Positions 9,852 to 21,868 of a stretch of DNA of 64,000 bases are shown here, piece after piece. Position numbers and translations under genes: made by a program. The notes beneath the pieces were generated by a model. It did not search any database. It saw nothing but the letters and a program-made list of their open reading frames with translations, and was not told where the DNA came from. The stretch is from Brachynemurus nebulosus (lineage: Eukaryota > Arthropoda > Insecta > Neuroptera > Myrmeleontidae): NCBI GenBank assembly GCA_035578155.1, contig JAPWDM010000001.1, forward strand, positions 4,654,172 through 4,718,171. The letters are read 5' to 3'. The stretch's first letter is position 1; every line of letters starts with the position of its first letter.

Positions 9852-12800
9852 TAATTTACAATTTTCTTGACAGGTATTGCAATCTTTATTTACTCCTAAA
9901 TTGGAAACATAGTTTTGTGTAAGAAATTACAAATTTGAAAACTGTTAAATATATGTATATACTAAGCAGTACGCGTATCATGATTATGTAGCTGGATGCA
10001 AGTGTATTTGCATATATAATATATTCATGGATTAGATATTACGTAATAGCTAGTGGGAATTTTTTGTTTAACTAAATTAATGCGTTAGATTTCGAATTTT
10101 TGCACTATTTAGTATTCGGCCGAATGTCAGGAAATGACCGAGTAGACTGAATATCGAATAGTTACGTTTTTTTGTTGGTTTGCAATATTCGTTGCAAACG
10201 TAAAAAAAATACAATTGATATAAAATTCCATTAATTTAATCATCTAAACGCAAAATTGCGTTTAATAGAGGTGTAATGTAAATATAATCTTGTTACCATT
10301 ACTCAAATGATTTATGTAAATAAAATATTACAGAAAATTCCCAAAATTAGGGAAAGTTTTTTTGCTAAGTTTAGTTGCAAAATTATATTTATTTGATATT
10401 GTACCCGCGCTACCACCACTGGTGTGTTTTAGTCGTATTCTATGCAATTCTATGCAATAATTTTTAGAGACGATGCGATTTTCTTTTATATTTACCAATA
10501 TCGATTAATCGGTATTCGAATATTCGGTGTTCTACTGTAATCTCTTTCACATAACATGATTTTGGTTGTAATTTTTTTCTTCTTCAATAACTTTTGTCAT
10601 GTTAATTTCTCTCAAACATATTATCAATATTGTTAAGAAGTTTTTTTTTTATTTTAAAGAAAAACGAACTAAGTATTAAAAAAATAACATATTTTTTCGT
10701 GTTTGATTTAAAATATACGAAAGAACATAACATATATTACTTTTTATTATTTGTTAAATACATACATTTTGATAAATGGGTGGTTAATTATAATCACGGA
10801 ATCATTTAAACATCGATATATTAAAAGTTTGTTTAACTGAAGATATATTGATTATACGTACATATAGACATAGATGAGAAATATACAGTCGTCGACAAAA
10901 TTATTTGAACATTCATTGGAAACTTTAAAGATGAATTAAACGCAAGTGTAAAAGAAAAGTTACGGCTTCTCAGCAATTAATGTTGCATTTTGCACGAAGA
11001 GTTTCCTTTCGTCTAGTTGAGTCGGGTGACGTTATATTTCTTACGTCATTGTAAGTTGATAAATACGTTAATTACTACGAATGTTATTAACCCCTTCAGG
11101 ACTAATGACGAGCTCAACTCGTTATACTAATTTTTAGAAAAAATTTAACTGACGAATGTATATTGTCCCAGGCGAGTTTTGGGTCAGTCTTTCTGCACTT
11201 CAACTTTTTATATTCTATTTATCTAAACAGATTTCAAAAACTTTTTCACCCAGTTATTACTTTTGGTCTCCATTTTTGTGAAATGTGTAATTATAAAATT
11301 TTAATCAAAGGTGAAAAGTTATTATGGATTCATATATGTATATCAAGTTCGAAACCCAGTTAGTTTTATGCGGTACTGTACTTGTAACATATATTCACAT
11401 ATACATGTCCGTACATTGTAAATATGTATAAATGTATGTACGTTAAACATACTGAAAATAAATACACTCATTCCAGACTTCGATATCGTAACGTAACTAA
11501 TGATAATTTATCTCTGCAGAATGTTTTCAATAATATCAACTTCCTGTTACATCTCTGTATCATAGGTTCTTTTTTTTTTATTAAAAATTGAAATTAATCA
11601 GACATAATCGAACAAAAGTTACACTTTTAAAAATAAAATTCGTTAAAATTTGATGTTTTTTTTTTCTTAATCGAAATCATAATATTGATTTTTTTTGAAA
11701 AAAATATTTTTAAAATTAATTTCAATTTAAAAAATATAATTCAAGCTAGTAGGCTATGTAGTTTCCTTTAAGTCGGTAGGTCAGTCTTTCTCTTTCTTTT
11801 TTTTTTGATAAATACGCAACAGCTGTGGTCATATTCATCGTTTGGTGCAGTACTATTGAATATGTGATTAGTAAGATGATTATTTGTTGACAATTAAATA
11901 TTAGGAATATGTAGTAATGTTGTTGATGACTATCTCTCCTGATCGGTTTCGAAGTCACGATCCACCAGACCGGAACAAAGCTACTAAGTACTGAACCAAC
12001 TTTAGATTTCTAGGACAGTTGTTGTCTTTCCAAGTCTGTGAATTGTTATTTTCAATCACATTAGATCTGAATACGCAAAAAATTAAATCTTAAATAAAAA
12101 AGTGTTCTGCCTTGAAGTCCCATTCGGTTTCCTCTTTAGATTTAAATTTTCATATCAATTTCTGTCGGATGGTTAATGCAATATTAACCGAAAGTTAATG
12201 AAATATCAGAAGGTTAATGGAACCGAAAAGTCAATGCTATGTTATGAAATTTATACGCTTAACTTATTAACATATAAGTTTAAAGCTATTCTTGTTTCGA
12301 CATGACGTTAATAATAAATAAAACACGAAATTGTAGATAAGATACAAAGTTGACTAAAAGTGCGAAAATGTATAAGATTACTTCGTGATTCTTAGTGATT
12401 CGTGTTGTAACGCTATTCAGACTTCAGCAAATTTCGGCGAGGAACTTCGACTTACTTCGATCAAGAGTGTAAAGTCTGCTTACAGATTTGATAAAAGGTT
12501 GTTACGAGTACGAGGAGGCTGTGTGCCTCCACCAATTTTAATGTTTTTTTACTTATTGTCGATATGGGCTAATGTTTTTTTTTTTGAAAATTTGTTGAAT
12601 CTTAAAATTACTTTAGAACTAATTAAAAGCTACTGTTCTATGTTTATTTTTGCTATGCAACTATTTAACATTCTTTAAGAAGTTGGAAATTAAACACAGT
12701 TTTGTTTATATATTTTTAGAGACTCTTGAATATTTAATAAATAATAGCAGATTTATATAATTTTATTATGCGTTAAATTATTTTATAATTACATATATAA

Positions 12801-12947
12801 TAAATTATTAAGTTAATAATTTATGACGGGTGCAGTAATAAATAGTGGAATTTTGTAATATTTCTAAAATAAATTTTAGTCGCAATCGTACTTAATCAAA
12901 TTATTTACCTTGATTCACAATATACAGGAGCTATGAAAATAATTTTT
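9852..12947. other. Long gene-free AT-rich interval with isolated transposon ends
   Basis: 10100-10545 contains TATTCGGCCGAAT and related TATTCG motifs on both sides and may be a decayed TIR element. CAGTCGTCGACAAAATTATT at 10886, preceded by TA, resembles a Tc1-like terminus without a partner. TTAACCCCTTCAGGAC at 11087 resembles a piggyBac-type TTAA end without a partner. GGTTAATG-type motifs recur at 12170-12235. No frame has convincing protein character. Confidence 0.4.
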
Positions 12948-12949
12948 TA

Positions 12950-13632
12950 AGGGGTTATATACAGTTGTAATGGTCGAAGACTAAGAATACTCTTACCAAA
13001 TTTCGTTATAGCGCACTACCTCGAGTAGCGCCGACGGTTGCTCTTGCACAGCTGCCGCTCGGTATAATATAATGTAAGCGGTACGTCGACTTTCGCCGCT
13101 CTATTGCATTGTTCGAAATGTATCGCTTTCAAACTTTGGAGCAGTTATGTATAGACTTTCGATCGTTCAACATTGAATATGAAAAAAACTAACTTGTAAC
13201 TTACTTTAAACGCGATTTTCTCAGAATCATATTTGCGGTATCTTTGCGGTGAATACGACTACTAAAAAACTATCAATCCAATCAACACCTTTAGACTATC
13301 TATTTATTACGATAAAGGGTTTTTTTAAAGCAAAAAAAAAAAAAAAATTTGACACCTTAAAAAAAATAATTTTTTTGTTAAAATCGTCGCTATTTTTTGA
13401 AAAATGTAAATTTTGACAAATCTTTTGTTCAGCGATCAGACCATAAAATATATTAACGAAATTTTTTTGAAATTCTGATTGCGAATGAACTGTTCTCGAA
13501 TTATTATGTCCATCGCAAGTGATGCCCAAAAAAAAGCGCTCCGGGAATACATATAGCTGTTGTTCTGATATGTTGTTGGAAAAAATCGAGACAATGTCGT
13601 TATTTTGCCCCCTACTACTGTATATAACCCCT
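12950..13632. mobile_element. TA-flanked TIR element
   Basis: The left end AGGGGTTATATACAGT and the right end ACTGTATATAACCCCT are inverted repeats, flanked by TA (12948-12949 and 13633-13634). The 683-bp body contains a GC-rich patch (13012-13110) that stands out from its surroundings but has no open frame. Confidence 0.65.
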
Positions 13633-13832
13633 TACCAAAAAGCAAGTGGGGACAATCAGACAATTGAAGTGGCAATCTTCGAAGAGTACCTAAAATATTT
13701 CAATTTCAAATATTATCGAGTGCTTGTGAGACATTACTACGTATGACAAACTTTTGTTTGCAATTCAACACACGCAGTATTCATATGTTCACTTATCGTG
13801 CAGCTAAACTGGCACTTTTAAGTACTCGATTT

Positions 13833-13971
13833 TTTTGGTATAGTATGACCAAAAACCACATGTAAATTAAAAATCACAAAGTGATTAAAAAAATTATCCG
13901 GATCGTCCGGGAATCGAACCCCGGATCTCTCGGTAACTAGCCAGGCGTGTTAACCATTACACCAACGACCC
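13833..13971 (-). mobile_element. tRNA-derived SINE
   Basis: On the minus strand a 73-nt tRNA-like head begins GGGTCGTTGGTGTAATGG. It has a 7-bp acceptor stem (GGGTCGT/ACGATCC, one G-U), a 4-bp D stem, an anticodon stem with one mismatch, an apparent AGT (Thr-like) anticodon and a GGTTCGATTCC B box. It is followed by a body GATAATTTTTTTAATCACTT, then GTGATTTTTAATT, ending in TTTGGTCATA.TATACCAAA. The same head-to-tail order recurs at 28790-28920. A T-stem mismatch and the shared tail favour a SINE over a working tRNA gene. Confidence 0.7.
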
Positions 13972-14049
13972 ATATACTTCGACAGCCGCCCGATACAGAA
14001 ACCATTCAATCACCTATGTGTATTAGTACTCTCTCTAATACGAGAAACA

Positions 14050-14100
14050 GTTACAATTTTTCAATTTCAATCACTTTGTGATTTTTAAGTATGTACATAA
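14050..14100 (+). repeat. Inverted SINE-tail segment
   Basis: CAATCACTTTGTGATTTTTAA (14068-14088) is the inverted counterpart of the SINE body at 13867-13887. The locus thus has SINE-tail sequence pointing outward on both sides, as at 28697-28920. No recognisable tRNA head remains for this half. Confidence 0.5.
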
Positions 14101-14393
14101 TATGTTAACGGCTTCCTAATTCTTATTTCTTTTCTATTATTAGGTTAAAAATCAGTCTATCAATTTCGTACCGAACATGTACAGTTAGAACACCAATATT
14201 TTCACACATTTCCACATTGCTATTTCTATATACCTATTATACATACTGTATTTTATAAAATAGCAGGATAGTTTCATTATTATTATTATTATTAGTTAGT
14301 ATGAGGAGTTATGATTGTTTTTGTTGGTAGAGTGTACGAGTATGTATGTGTATTTTGTGGTTGCCAAGTAACGAGCGATAAGTTTTTGGTTTT

Positions 14394-14515
14394 TAGCGAA
14401 TTTCCAAAACTGGAAATTCAGCTTTTACGCCAGGTGTCATGGTGCGACCTAAGCCCGAGACCATATCAGAAATATGTTTTGAGGTCCCTAGAATACGAAA
14501 ATGATATTCACTAAA

Positions 14516-14559
<44 letters not shown>

Positions 14560-14836
14560 CCGCGCGATAACTCTCGAACGAAACGTTTAATGCTTATGAA
14601 ATTTTGTGTGCGAATTCGATTTTCCAAATCGTTGGATGAGTTCGTTAGCCAGACACGTCGGATGCCCAGAAGTAGGTTTTCCGGGCGTTTTTTGTCAACA
14701 AAATGAGTTTTTTGCCAGAATTAAGCAATTTTTCAAATTTTTTTTTACACTAAGCCATTGTAAAAGGTAAAACGCATAAAAAATGTTTTTATACCGTTGC
14801 TCTAAATTACTTACTTTTCGAGAAAAACTAGGAAAT
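14394..14836 (+). repeat. Dispersed repeat R3, copy 1, with internal (TA)n
   Basis: It starts TAGCGAATTTCC and runs through GGAAATTCAGCT, TTTTGAGGTCCCTAGAA and a (TA)n tract (14519-14555). It continues through GCGATAACTCTCGAACGAA, AGCCAGACACGTCGGATGCC and CGAGAAAAACTA. All these blocks recur in the same order at 48711-49328, giving a second, independent copy. The matching right end GGAAATTCGCTA is missing here. Confidence 0.75.
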
Positions 14837-16654
14837 ATGTCGTTCTCCATTTCACTCGCACTCGTATTCTTTTTTTTTCTGTCTCATTTTTTGCGAGCTA
14901 AATTCGAAAAAAGCCGCTTTATAAGTAGCGTGTCATGATTTTTTTAATCCAATTTAACGATTCGGCTATATTCTATTTCTCTGTCAGTTAAATGTTTTTA
15001 TAATGTATCTCTGTTCCATTTTTTTTTACAAAAAAAATCCCGACGATATCTGTTATGTGATATGATCAGAATTTAGATTATATTTACACCTTCCTAAAAT
15101 TAATAAGAGTTTGCTTCAATCGTATAAAAATTACGTTAAATCATATTCAAACAATAATATTTTTACGTAATTTTTTATCCAATTGACAATACAGTTATGA
15201 TTAGAATTGTATAATCAGAGCATTCTAATATTAAATAATTTTGCACATTCAATTTTTTTTTTTAACAAAGAAAAATTTTTTTAAATTTTGACACATTCTT
15301 TTATGAAATTTCGATTAAGAAATATTAAAAAATTTTAAAGTGAATCATTTAAAAAGAGTTAAAAATAAATTAAAAAGGAAACATTTCTCTATTTTAACAT
15401 ATTTGTAAAGAAAATTTTACAGTTTACTTACAGTTTTTTGAAAAAATGTAATAACATTTTTACATACAATAAAGATTATATTTGAACGGTAGGAAATCCA
15501 CAAATTTTTTTTTATTTCTTTAATTAATTATTAAATTTGGTTTTAGAAGAAAATCTTCGTCTAATTCGCTCCAAGCCGAAAGTATAGCCACTAATAAGGA
15601 CATTCCACTGTTAAAATAAATGGAAAATATATTGAAATTTATTTAATGAAAGCCATTCATACACATTTTTAAAATATCCTTTTGAATTATATAACAAATA
15701 AAATCTGTGTAAAAAAATCTAATTGACGTGTTTTTTCTCAATTTGCTAATATTAAGTAAGGCTCGTTAATTAGGGAGTGATTGTGTTAAAATTTTAATAT
15801 AAAATATGGTAATTTTAACCCTCTTTAAAAGAACATTTCGATTTTAACAATAAAAAAATTTTAAAAAGTGTTTTCGTTTTTCCCGGATTACCAAAAACTG
15901 TTCATAGGCATATCTGTGACTAAAGTTGCCTCCCTTTCTTAAGAAAATAAAGTATTTTTAAAATTTTGTGCAAAAGAATAAAACACAATTAACGAAAAAA
16001 AAGTACGCGTTTCCATATTTTTAAGATTTTGTAGTACAAGAAAATCCTTATAAATTCATCATATCTGTTATTGCATTTACTAGCTTTTACGCAATTTAAT
16101 AAACAAAAGTCTGAAAATGGACGTAGAATCTCACTGTTATTAATTATTATGTCTTAGTCTTTTGAAAAATTATTTTTTGAACTAAAATAAGAATAGGAGG
16201 AATATAAACTTAGGGGTAAACGACAGGAGTATATAAACTTTATTTTAGATTCTACGTTTATTTTTACAGAAAATCATCAAGTACCTATTATTTCTTTTTT
16301 GAATGTATAAATACAAAAAGTTCGAAATTATTTTATATTAGAATTTCAATTTTGGTCGACCCTACGGGTTGTCCCCATTTACTCTTTTCTCGTCTCTTTT
16401 GACCCCAATTTTTCATAGAGAAGAAATTATACGATTTTTGTTAATTTTTCAAAAACCACCGATATTTTTAAATTTTTTTGGATACTGCTGATAAAGTGAC
16501 CATCTTCGCGTAAATTTTTAATATATTAAAGATTAGGTACTCATAAAATAAATACAAAAAAATACGGTGTACTTGTCTACGGTAGCACATTTTTTATTGA
16601 CATAAATATTAGAAACGCAGGAAAAGAGACCAGGAATCAACATAGAAGTGGATT
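14837..16654. other. No feature seen
   Basis: Very AT-rich, with many homopolymers. I see no ORF, TIR pair or RNA gene here that I can support. Confidence 0.5.
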
Positions 16655-17405
16655 ATGGTACGATATATTTTCTGAAAAAAGTGCTTAGGACCAAAGTTAT
16701 AGAGTTCAAAGTGATGCACTTGATGATCTTGAAGCACTTGACTCTCGTGATGCACTTGACTTTGAAGTTGACCTTGAGGTCAATTTCCAAAGTCATTTGA
16801 AAATCATTTAATATTTTTCAAAAGGAGTAGTTTACTTTTCATCCCTAAATGGTTCAAAGTATATTCGAACGAATTTCACATGCAAGATAGAAAATAAGTG
16901 ATCAAGAAGTAATTTTGAAAAATACTTGCTCAATCGCAATCGGAAAAATAATAGTTAATCATATGTTGAATTGAATTCCTAATATGATAACTATAGAGTA
17001 GCAATAAAAATTTTAAAAAATTTTGAAAATTTCTAATATAACATAAAGTTAATGTTTAACTTACAATTGGAGTGATATTAAATCTTTTCTTAACTTCTAA
17101 AATTACTTACAAAAATGTTTTCTTCTAATTTTTTCTATAAATTTGCGCCTATTTTTTCATTTCGTCAGGTTTTTATTTTTTTTATTTTAGAAAAATAACG
17201 CAACAAATCAATTTTGAAGATAGATTGAGTCAATACATGAAATTACTGCTTATAGGTACAGGATATGGTCAAAGTTCGGCAATGGCTAATCATTTTCAAC
17301 TGACCTTGAAAATCGATTTCAGGGTCACTATCAAGTGCATCGCTTTAAATTCTACAAATTTGGTACTCAGCCCTTTTTTCAAAAAATATGCCGTTTCAAA
17401 AATAT
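16655..17405. repeat. Imperfect long inverted repeat
   Basis: 16655-16810 (TTTCTGAAAAAAGTGCTTAG, GTGATGCACTTGA, TTGACCTTGAGGTCAATTT) matches the reverse complement of 17290-17400 (TTTTTTGAAAAAAGGGCTGA, GCGATGCACTTGA, TTTTCAAGGTCAGTTG). Arms are roughly 120-150 bp and clearly diverged. Termini and target duplication are not resolved, so this is an old TIR or foldback element. Confidence 0.5.
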
Positions 17406-17754
17406 TTAGCTATAACTGTTTTCATCTACAGAGGTTGAATGGTGTTTTCTACCCCTAAAAAGCGTATTTAGCCGAAATAAAAAAACACGTATTTAATATT
17501 TTTCGCTGTTTAATAAGTATGTTAAGTTTCATTCAAATTGGCAAGTATTAGTTGGGTAGTGTTATTTGTCAGAATGTTTTGCCGATCTAGTTTTTTCAAT
17601 ATTTCTTTGCTCGTTTTCAGAATTTGTATTTTAATTTCTACGGACAAATAACTCATTCTTTTCTTCGATTTTAGTAACTTTTATTTGCTGATGTTGACCA
17701 TTAATTGATCGAAACATATCAAATATTTTTCAATGATTTTTTTAGCGAATGTCG

Positions 17755-18235
17755 AAAATTTTGAAAATTTTTTCACCGTTAGTAAGTTAAAGTATTTGAA
17801 TTCATTAAGTAATTAAATGATGTCCACAAGAACCTTACGAACTACCATAAGTTATATGAGATCCCTAGGACCCGTTTTTTACTGTTAGGATAAACTTTTT
17901 ACTAAAATTATTTTAGATGAATAAAGGTTATGTTGTATGATTTCCGCCAGGGTTTACTGTTCCCATTATTGTAAAAAATAAACTAACCGACCGATTTTGA
18001 AAATTTTTTCACTGTTAGAGAACTAAATTATTTTAGATGGATACAACTATGCTGCACAAAGTCCGTTCGGGTTCTTGGGTTCCAAAAATATCAAAACTAA
18101 TTACCCAGCCGATTTTAAAAAATCTTTTACTCTTAGAAAGCTAAACTATTTTAAATAGGTACAGTTCTTAGATGAGATCCGCCAGTCCCCAAAATTTGGA
18201 AATTCGCTATGTTATGCAGATGCTGCGACAGGGGT
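17755..18235 (+). repeat. Diverged tandem array ending in an R3 terminal block
   Basis: About four units of period 110-120 bp share the pattern CCGATTTTGAAAATTTTTTC, ACTGTTAG, a CTAAATTATTTTAGATG-like block and a GATTTCCGCCAG/GATCCGCCAG-like end. The array ends in GGAAATTCGCTATGTTATGC followed by ATGCTGCGACAGGGGTATTA, which also forms the right end of R3 at 49317-49362. The array and R3 therefore probably belong to one larger element. Confidence 0.6.
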
Positions 18236-18717
18236 ATTATTATAGCAAGTGTGTATTATAATTAAATACAAATCAACCATTCTTTGTGCAAGCTCTGTAT
18301 AAGTATGTATGTCTGTGTATATGTATGTATTTTGTGTTATATGTATGTGTGTATGTGTGTATTTGTCTTCTATGTTCTCTTGTTTGTTCTTTTTGTTCGT
18401 ATACAGCTTTGGTTAAAATTTGCGGCATCAAATGTATGTATATTTTGATCATTTGAACCATGATCATTTTTAAAGCTATCCACAAAATACTGATCTATTA
18501 AAAGTAAACGTTTTGCTATTCCGGAATTAATATAGGGAGTTTTATGACGGGTTGGTTGATACTTCCTCATAATAGGAAATAAAGTGTCACTTTTATAGAT
18601 CCAAGAATCAGCAAGTCATATCAGTTTTTTATCGGAACTATTTGAATCGTCTAATTTTGAAAATCCACTACACAACATTTTCAAAGAAAATAAGATAAGC
18701 GTGCGTTATTGCTTTAG
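18236..18717. repeat. TATG-rich low-complexity DNA
   Basis: 18300-18360 is TATGTATG/TGTG microsatellite-like sequence. Frames across it are artefacts of the repeat. Confidence 0.6.
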
Positions 18718-19638
18718 CCCTAGAATCATACGTTGGTCTACGAGTCAAGTTAATCATACATCGGCGTCGTTTCGACGAATGCACTTTTTACGGGGAGTTT
18801 TAGAGTTTATTTGCAAAAAACATTTTTTTTACATAACAATACTACAAAAGCGAACAAAATATTTAAAATAAAAAAAATTGGATTTGGAAAATTTCTTAAT
18901 ATAAATATTTATTAATTTTTTTCATCTTTTTATCAAAGCATATTTTCACTATAAAAATTAAAAAATAGATAAATACATCAGTTGTATCATAAAACATATC
19001 TTTCAAATAATTAATTTATGAAATATTATGAGTCAGTGGATATGTGTGACTTTACAGAATGTGAAATTTCTCAGTCATAAATATTCCTATAGATATGTCG
19101 TTATTTCCCATCAGGCACATTTGTGAATTTTCTAAAATTTGTTAGTAATTTTTCGAATAAGATCTCAAAAAATAATAAAAATTAAAATATTTTCCACGAA
19201 ATAAATTGTTAACCTTTTATTAAGTCACTTGAAACGCATTCTTTAGTTTTCGATTCAATATATTAAAATTTCAGTATTATTCGTCTCTATAAGTCAAACA
19301 GCTGTAATTATCTTTCATATTATCATAATCATTGAATAAATTAATTATAACATCCATATCTGTAATAAATTTTAGAAAAATTAGGAAAACTTTTATATGT
19401 GGAGTACAAAATCTTTAAAAAAAATATATGTTAATCATACATCGTTGTCCTTTTGACGCACACTATTTCAGTATAAAAAAAAACGACAATAGCTATAAAC
19501 AAAATTTATACGTCTTATGTATAGTAATATTAAATTAGATAACAGAAGTTTTACAGCAAGCAGGTACCGACAAGTTGTAGTATTGGAGCAGGTAGAGAAG
19601 TTCGTTCGTCGTTTTGACGAGTACGTATGATTCTAGGG
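18718..19638. mobile_element. piggyBac-like non-autonomous element
   Basis: The ends CCCTAGAATCATACGT and (reverse complement of the right end) CCCTAGAATCATACGT are identical over 16 bp. The right flank is TTAA (19639-19642) and the left flank TTAG (18714-18717), a TTAA site with one change. A CCCTAGAA start with TTAA target is characteristic of piggyBac. The 921-bp body has no transposase frame. Similar TCGTTTCGACGAATG and TCGTTTTGACGAGTA segments just inside each end may be subterminal binding sites. Confidence 0.75.
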
Positions 19639-19714
19639 TTAACTGAATTTGTATATTTAAAAAAATAGTTGAAAAATGTGTAGGAGTTTTGAAATTAGAC
19701 GATTCATTTCAAAA

Positions 19715-19939
19715 TTAAAGACATGAGTGGATGAAAGTGTTATTTTAAAATTTTAGAATATTCTAAACTGAAGTATCATATATGACAATTTGGTTTCATT
19801 ACGCCTAATATTTTCGTAGAAATTCAATAATAAACGCGTGCTATTGCATGAGAAGTATATGTAAATAAAATCTTTCAAACGCTTCTGTTGTAAAATTATA
19901 ATAATGTTATATAACAGCTTCATCCACTCATGTCTTCAA
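19715..19939. mobile_element. Short TIR MITE
   Basis: The left end TTAAAGACATGAGTGGATGA and the right end (reverse complement TTGAAGACATGAGTGGATGA), both continuing into a TGTTATA-like block, form TIRs of about 28 bp around an AT-rich 225-bp body. The target duplication is unclear, so the superfamily is not assigned. Confidence 0.65.
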
Positions 19940-21010
19940 TTGTTGTTAATACTTTTAGCAACAATATTCATACCATTTTTCAAATAAAAACTGAAGTTGA
20001 AAAGTTGAGCTTTTGTCATTGGCACCAAAATTAATAAAACTTTATTTCTCGGTGATCCCACCAATTATACTAGGTAGATGCATTATAACGGATACATATT
20101 GCATTCATTTTTTAACGGAAGTAGAAGTGAAAATGGAAACAGAAATAAAAGGAATTTGAGCATCACTGTGGCGCGAAGGTATTAGTTTTACAGAGTAGAA
20201 AATTTGTTTTATTTTTTGCAAATATATGAATAGAAATACTTTTATTTTTGCCCTCAATTTTTCGAAGTTTCTCAGAATTTTAGCTAATTTTGTACGAATG
20301 TATATAGCAAATAATGATAATGGTAGCCTGTATTTTGTTGCCTCGTATACTTCTTTCGCTCCTCTATCTACGGAGGTGGAATGGAAGCCTCTTAATTGGC
20401 ATGCAAAACATAAACATATAAATACAACGCAAAATATTGTAACTAAAATAACTTCTTGCTAATATACACTCTCATAATATAATATAAAAAAAAAAATTAA
20501 AAAAAAACGTTGGTATTTCTATATAAAGAATGAAATATCTTAAATTTTCAGTACGTTTAACCAGCGTTGCTTGTCTGTATATGTATGTATGTATGTGACT
20601 ATGTTTCCTTTTTTTAACATAAAATTCACTTCGTGGTCGACAGTTATTGCCAGATGAGTAGAATTATCGAAATTTTTATTTACATAATGTGCAGTATTTT
20701 TTTAACATGTCTGATTAGAATATTCTCCAACAGAAACTGGATTTTTTTCTGTTCGACAAAAATCAAAAAAGGAAAAAGTCACTTATACATATTGTGAGAG
20801 TAGGTAATGGGTTTGATTTTCACGGAATAGTATATTTCATTAAAAGTGTTTGAATTTTTTGGGTCAGTAAGTTTTTGTATGTATTTTTAAATTAAATGAA
20901 ATTAGATTGTTTTGATCTGGTCATAGCTGTTCATGTAAATTGTAAACAAACACCCAATAAGTCATTCTCTAATTAACGCTTGACTATTTCGCTTTAGATA
21001 TAACAAATTT
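19940..21010. other. No supported gene
   Basis: A 78-codon frame at 20226-20462 lies in AT-rich DNA and is not recognisable. A TATG microsatellite lies at 20578-20598. Confidence 0.4.
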
Positions 21011-21240
21011 AATCCTAGAACGACAAGTTGGTGTCATACATGACACCTACGTTTTTTGTTTCAGCGCTGTAACTTTTGATAATGTAGAAGTTGACAATAA
21101 TCTAATAAGTTTCTTTTTTGGTAAAAATTTGAGTACCATCTAGACAGATAGACGTTGACACTGACATCAATTAAATATCGATTTGACACACTAGAACCGG
21201 CGTATTATAGGTGTCATTTATGACACTCACTTGCTAAATT
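21011..21240 (+). repeat. Direct repeats with GTGTCAT/ATGACAC palindromes
   Basis: CTAGAACGACAAGTTGGTGTCATACATGACACC-like sequence at 21017-21049 and CTAGAACCGGCGTATTATAGG with TGTCATTTATGACAC at 21191-21227 are directly repeated about 174 bp apart. Each contains a GTGTCAT..ATGACAC palindrome. TTTAATCCTAGAAC at the start is piggyBac-like in style, but no inverted partner is seen. 21241-21640 beyond holds nothing I recognise. Confidence 0.45.
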
Positions 21241-21640
21241 TGTCCCAGTTGATAAAAATGTTGACAACGCAACTGTAAGATTTTTCGGTTCTGTTTTTAT
21301 CTGTTGTACGGGGCAGATTCGTAGTAGTGACTGATAAAGTTTCGGATATACACATTTATGAATAATAGCCAAAAAACCTCAATTAAAAAGACCATTCCTT
21401 TCAGAGGTTACAATCAAAATTTTGTTTGCAATTTTAGGGGTCGATTGGTGTATTTTTAAAGAAAATTGTTGGAAACATTGTTTCTGTAAATTGCAATTTT
21501 TACTAATTATATTCTGTACAATTTTTCGAAATTTTTCCTCCGGTTTGGCCGAGGTGGGGAAAGTTCATATTTCATGTCACCCCCACTCACTGTGATGCCA
21601 CGTTGAAAGAAAACCGATTGCCAATTGAAAGTACACTACG

Positions 21641-21860
21641 CAGTGGCGGATTGACCCTAAGTGCCGCCCCTGCTTTATTTATCCCAGAAAGCTAACATTA
21701 ATAACTCCTTAACACTTTTTCCTAGAAAAAGTAACTGACGAGCAAGAAAAAAAACTTCAAATTCTAAATCTGGCCACCCTTTTAGTCAAAATTTGCCACC
21801 CCTAAAATCTGCCGCCCTATAGGCTTCAGCCTACTCAGCCTGCTTGTAAATCCATCACTG
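21641..21860. mobile_element. hAT MITE with perfect 8-bp target duplication
   Basis: The left end CAGTGGCGGATTGAC and the right end (reverse complement CAGTGATGGATTTAC) are hAT-style inverted repeats. The flanking 8-mer ACACTACG is identical on both sides (21633-21640 and 21861-21868). The 220-bp body contains repeated GCCGCCC/GCCACCC motifs and no ORF. It is related to the larger hAT element at 8807. Confidence 0.88.
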
Positions 21861-21868
21861 ACACTACG

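Noticed and set aside
12385..12678. 97-codon frame
   Set aside because: Only the first half has mixed composition; it has no recognisable motif, and the second half is AT-driven.
13899..13971. Functional tRNA-Thr(AGT) gene
   Set aside because: Anticodon- and T-stem mismatches and the shared SINE body and tail at a second locus favour a SINE head. A covariance-model score would settle it.
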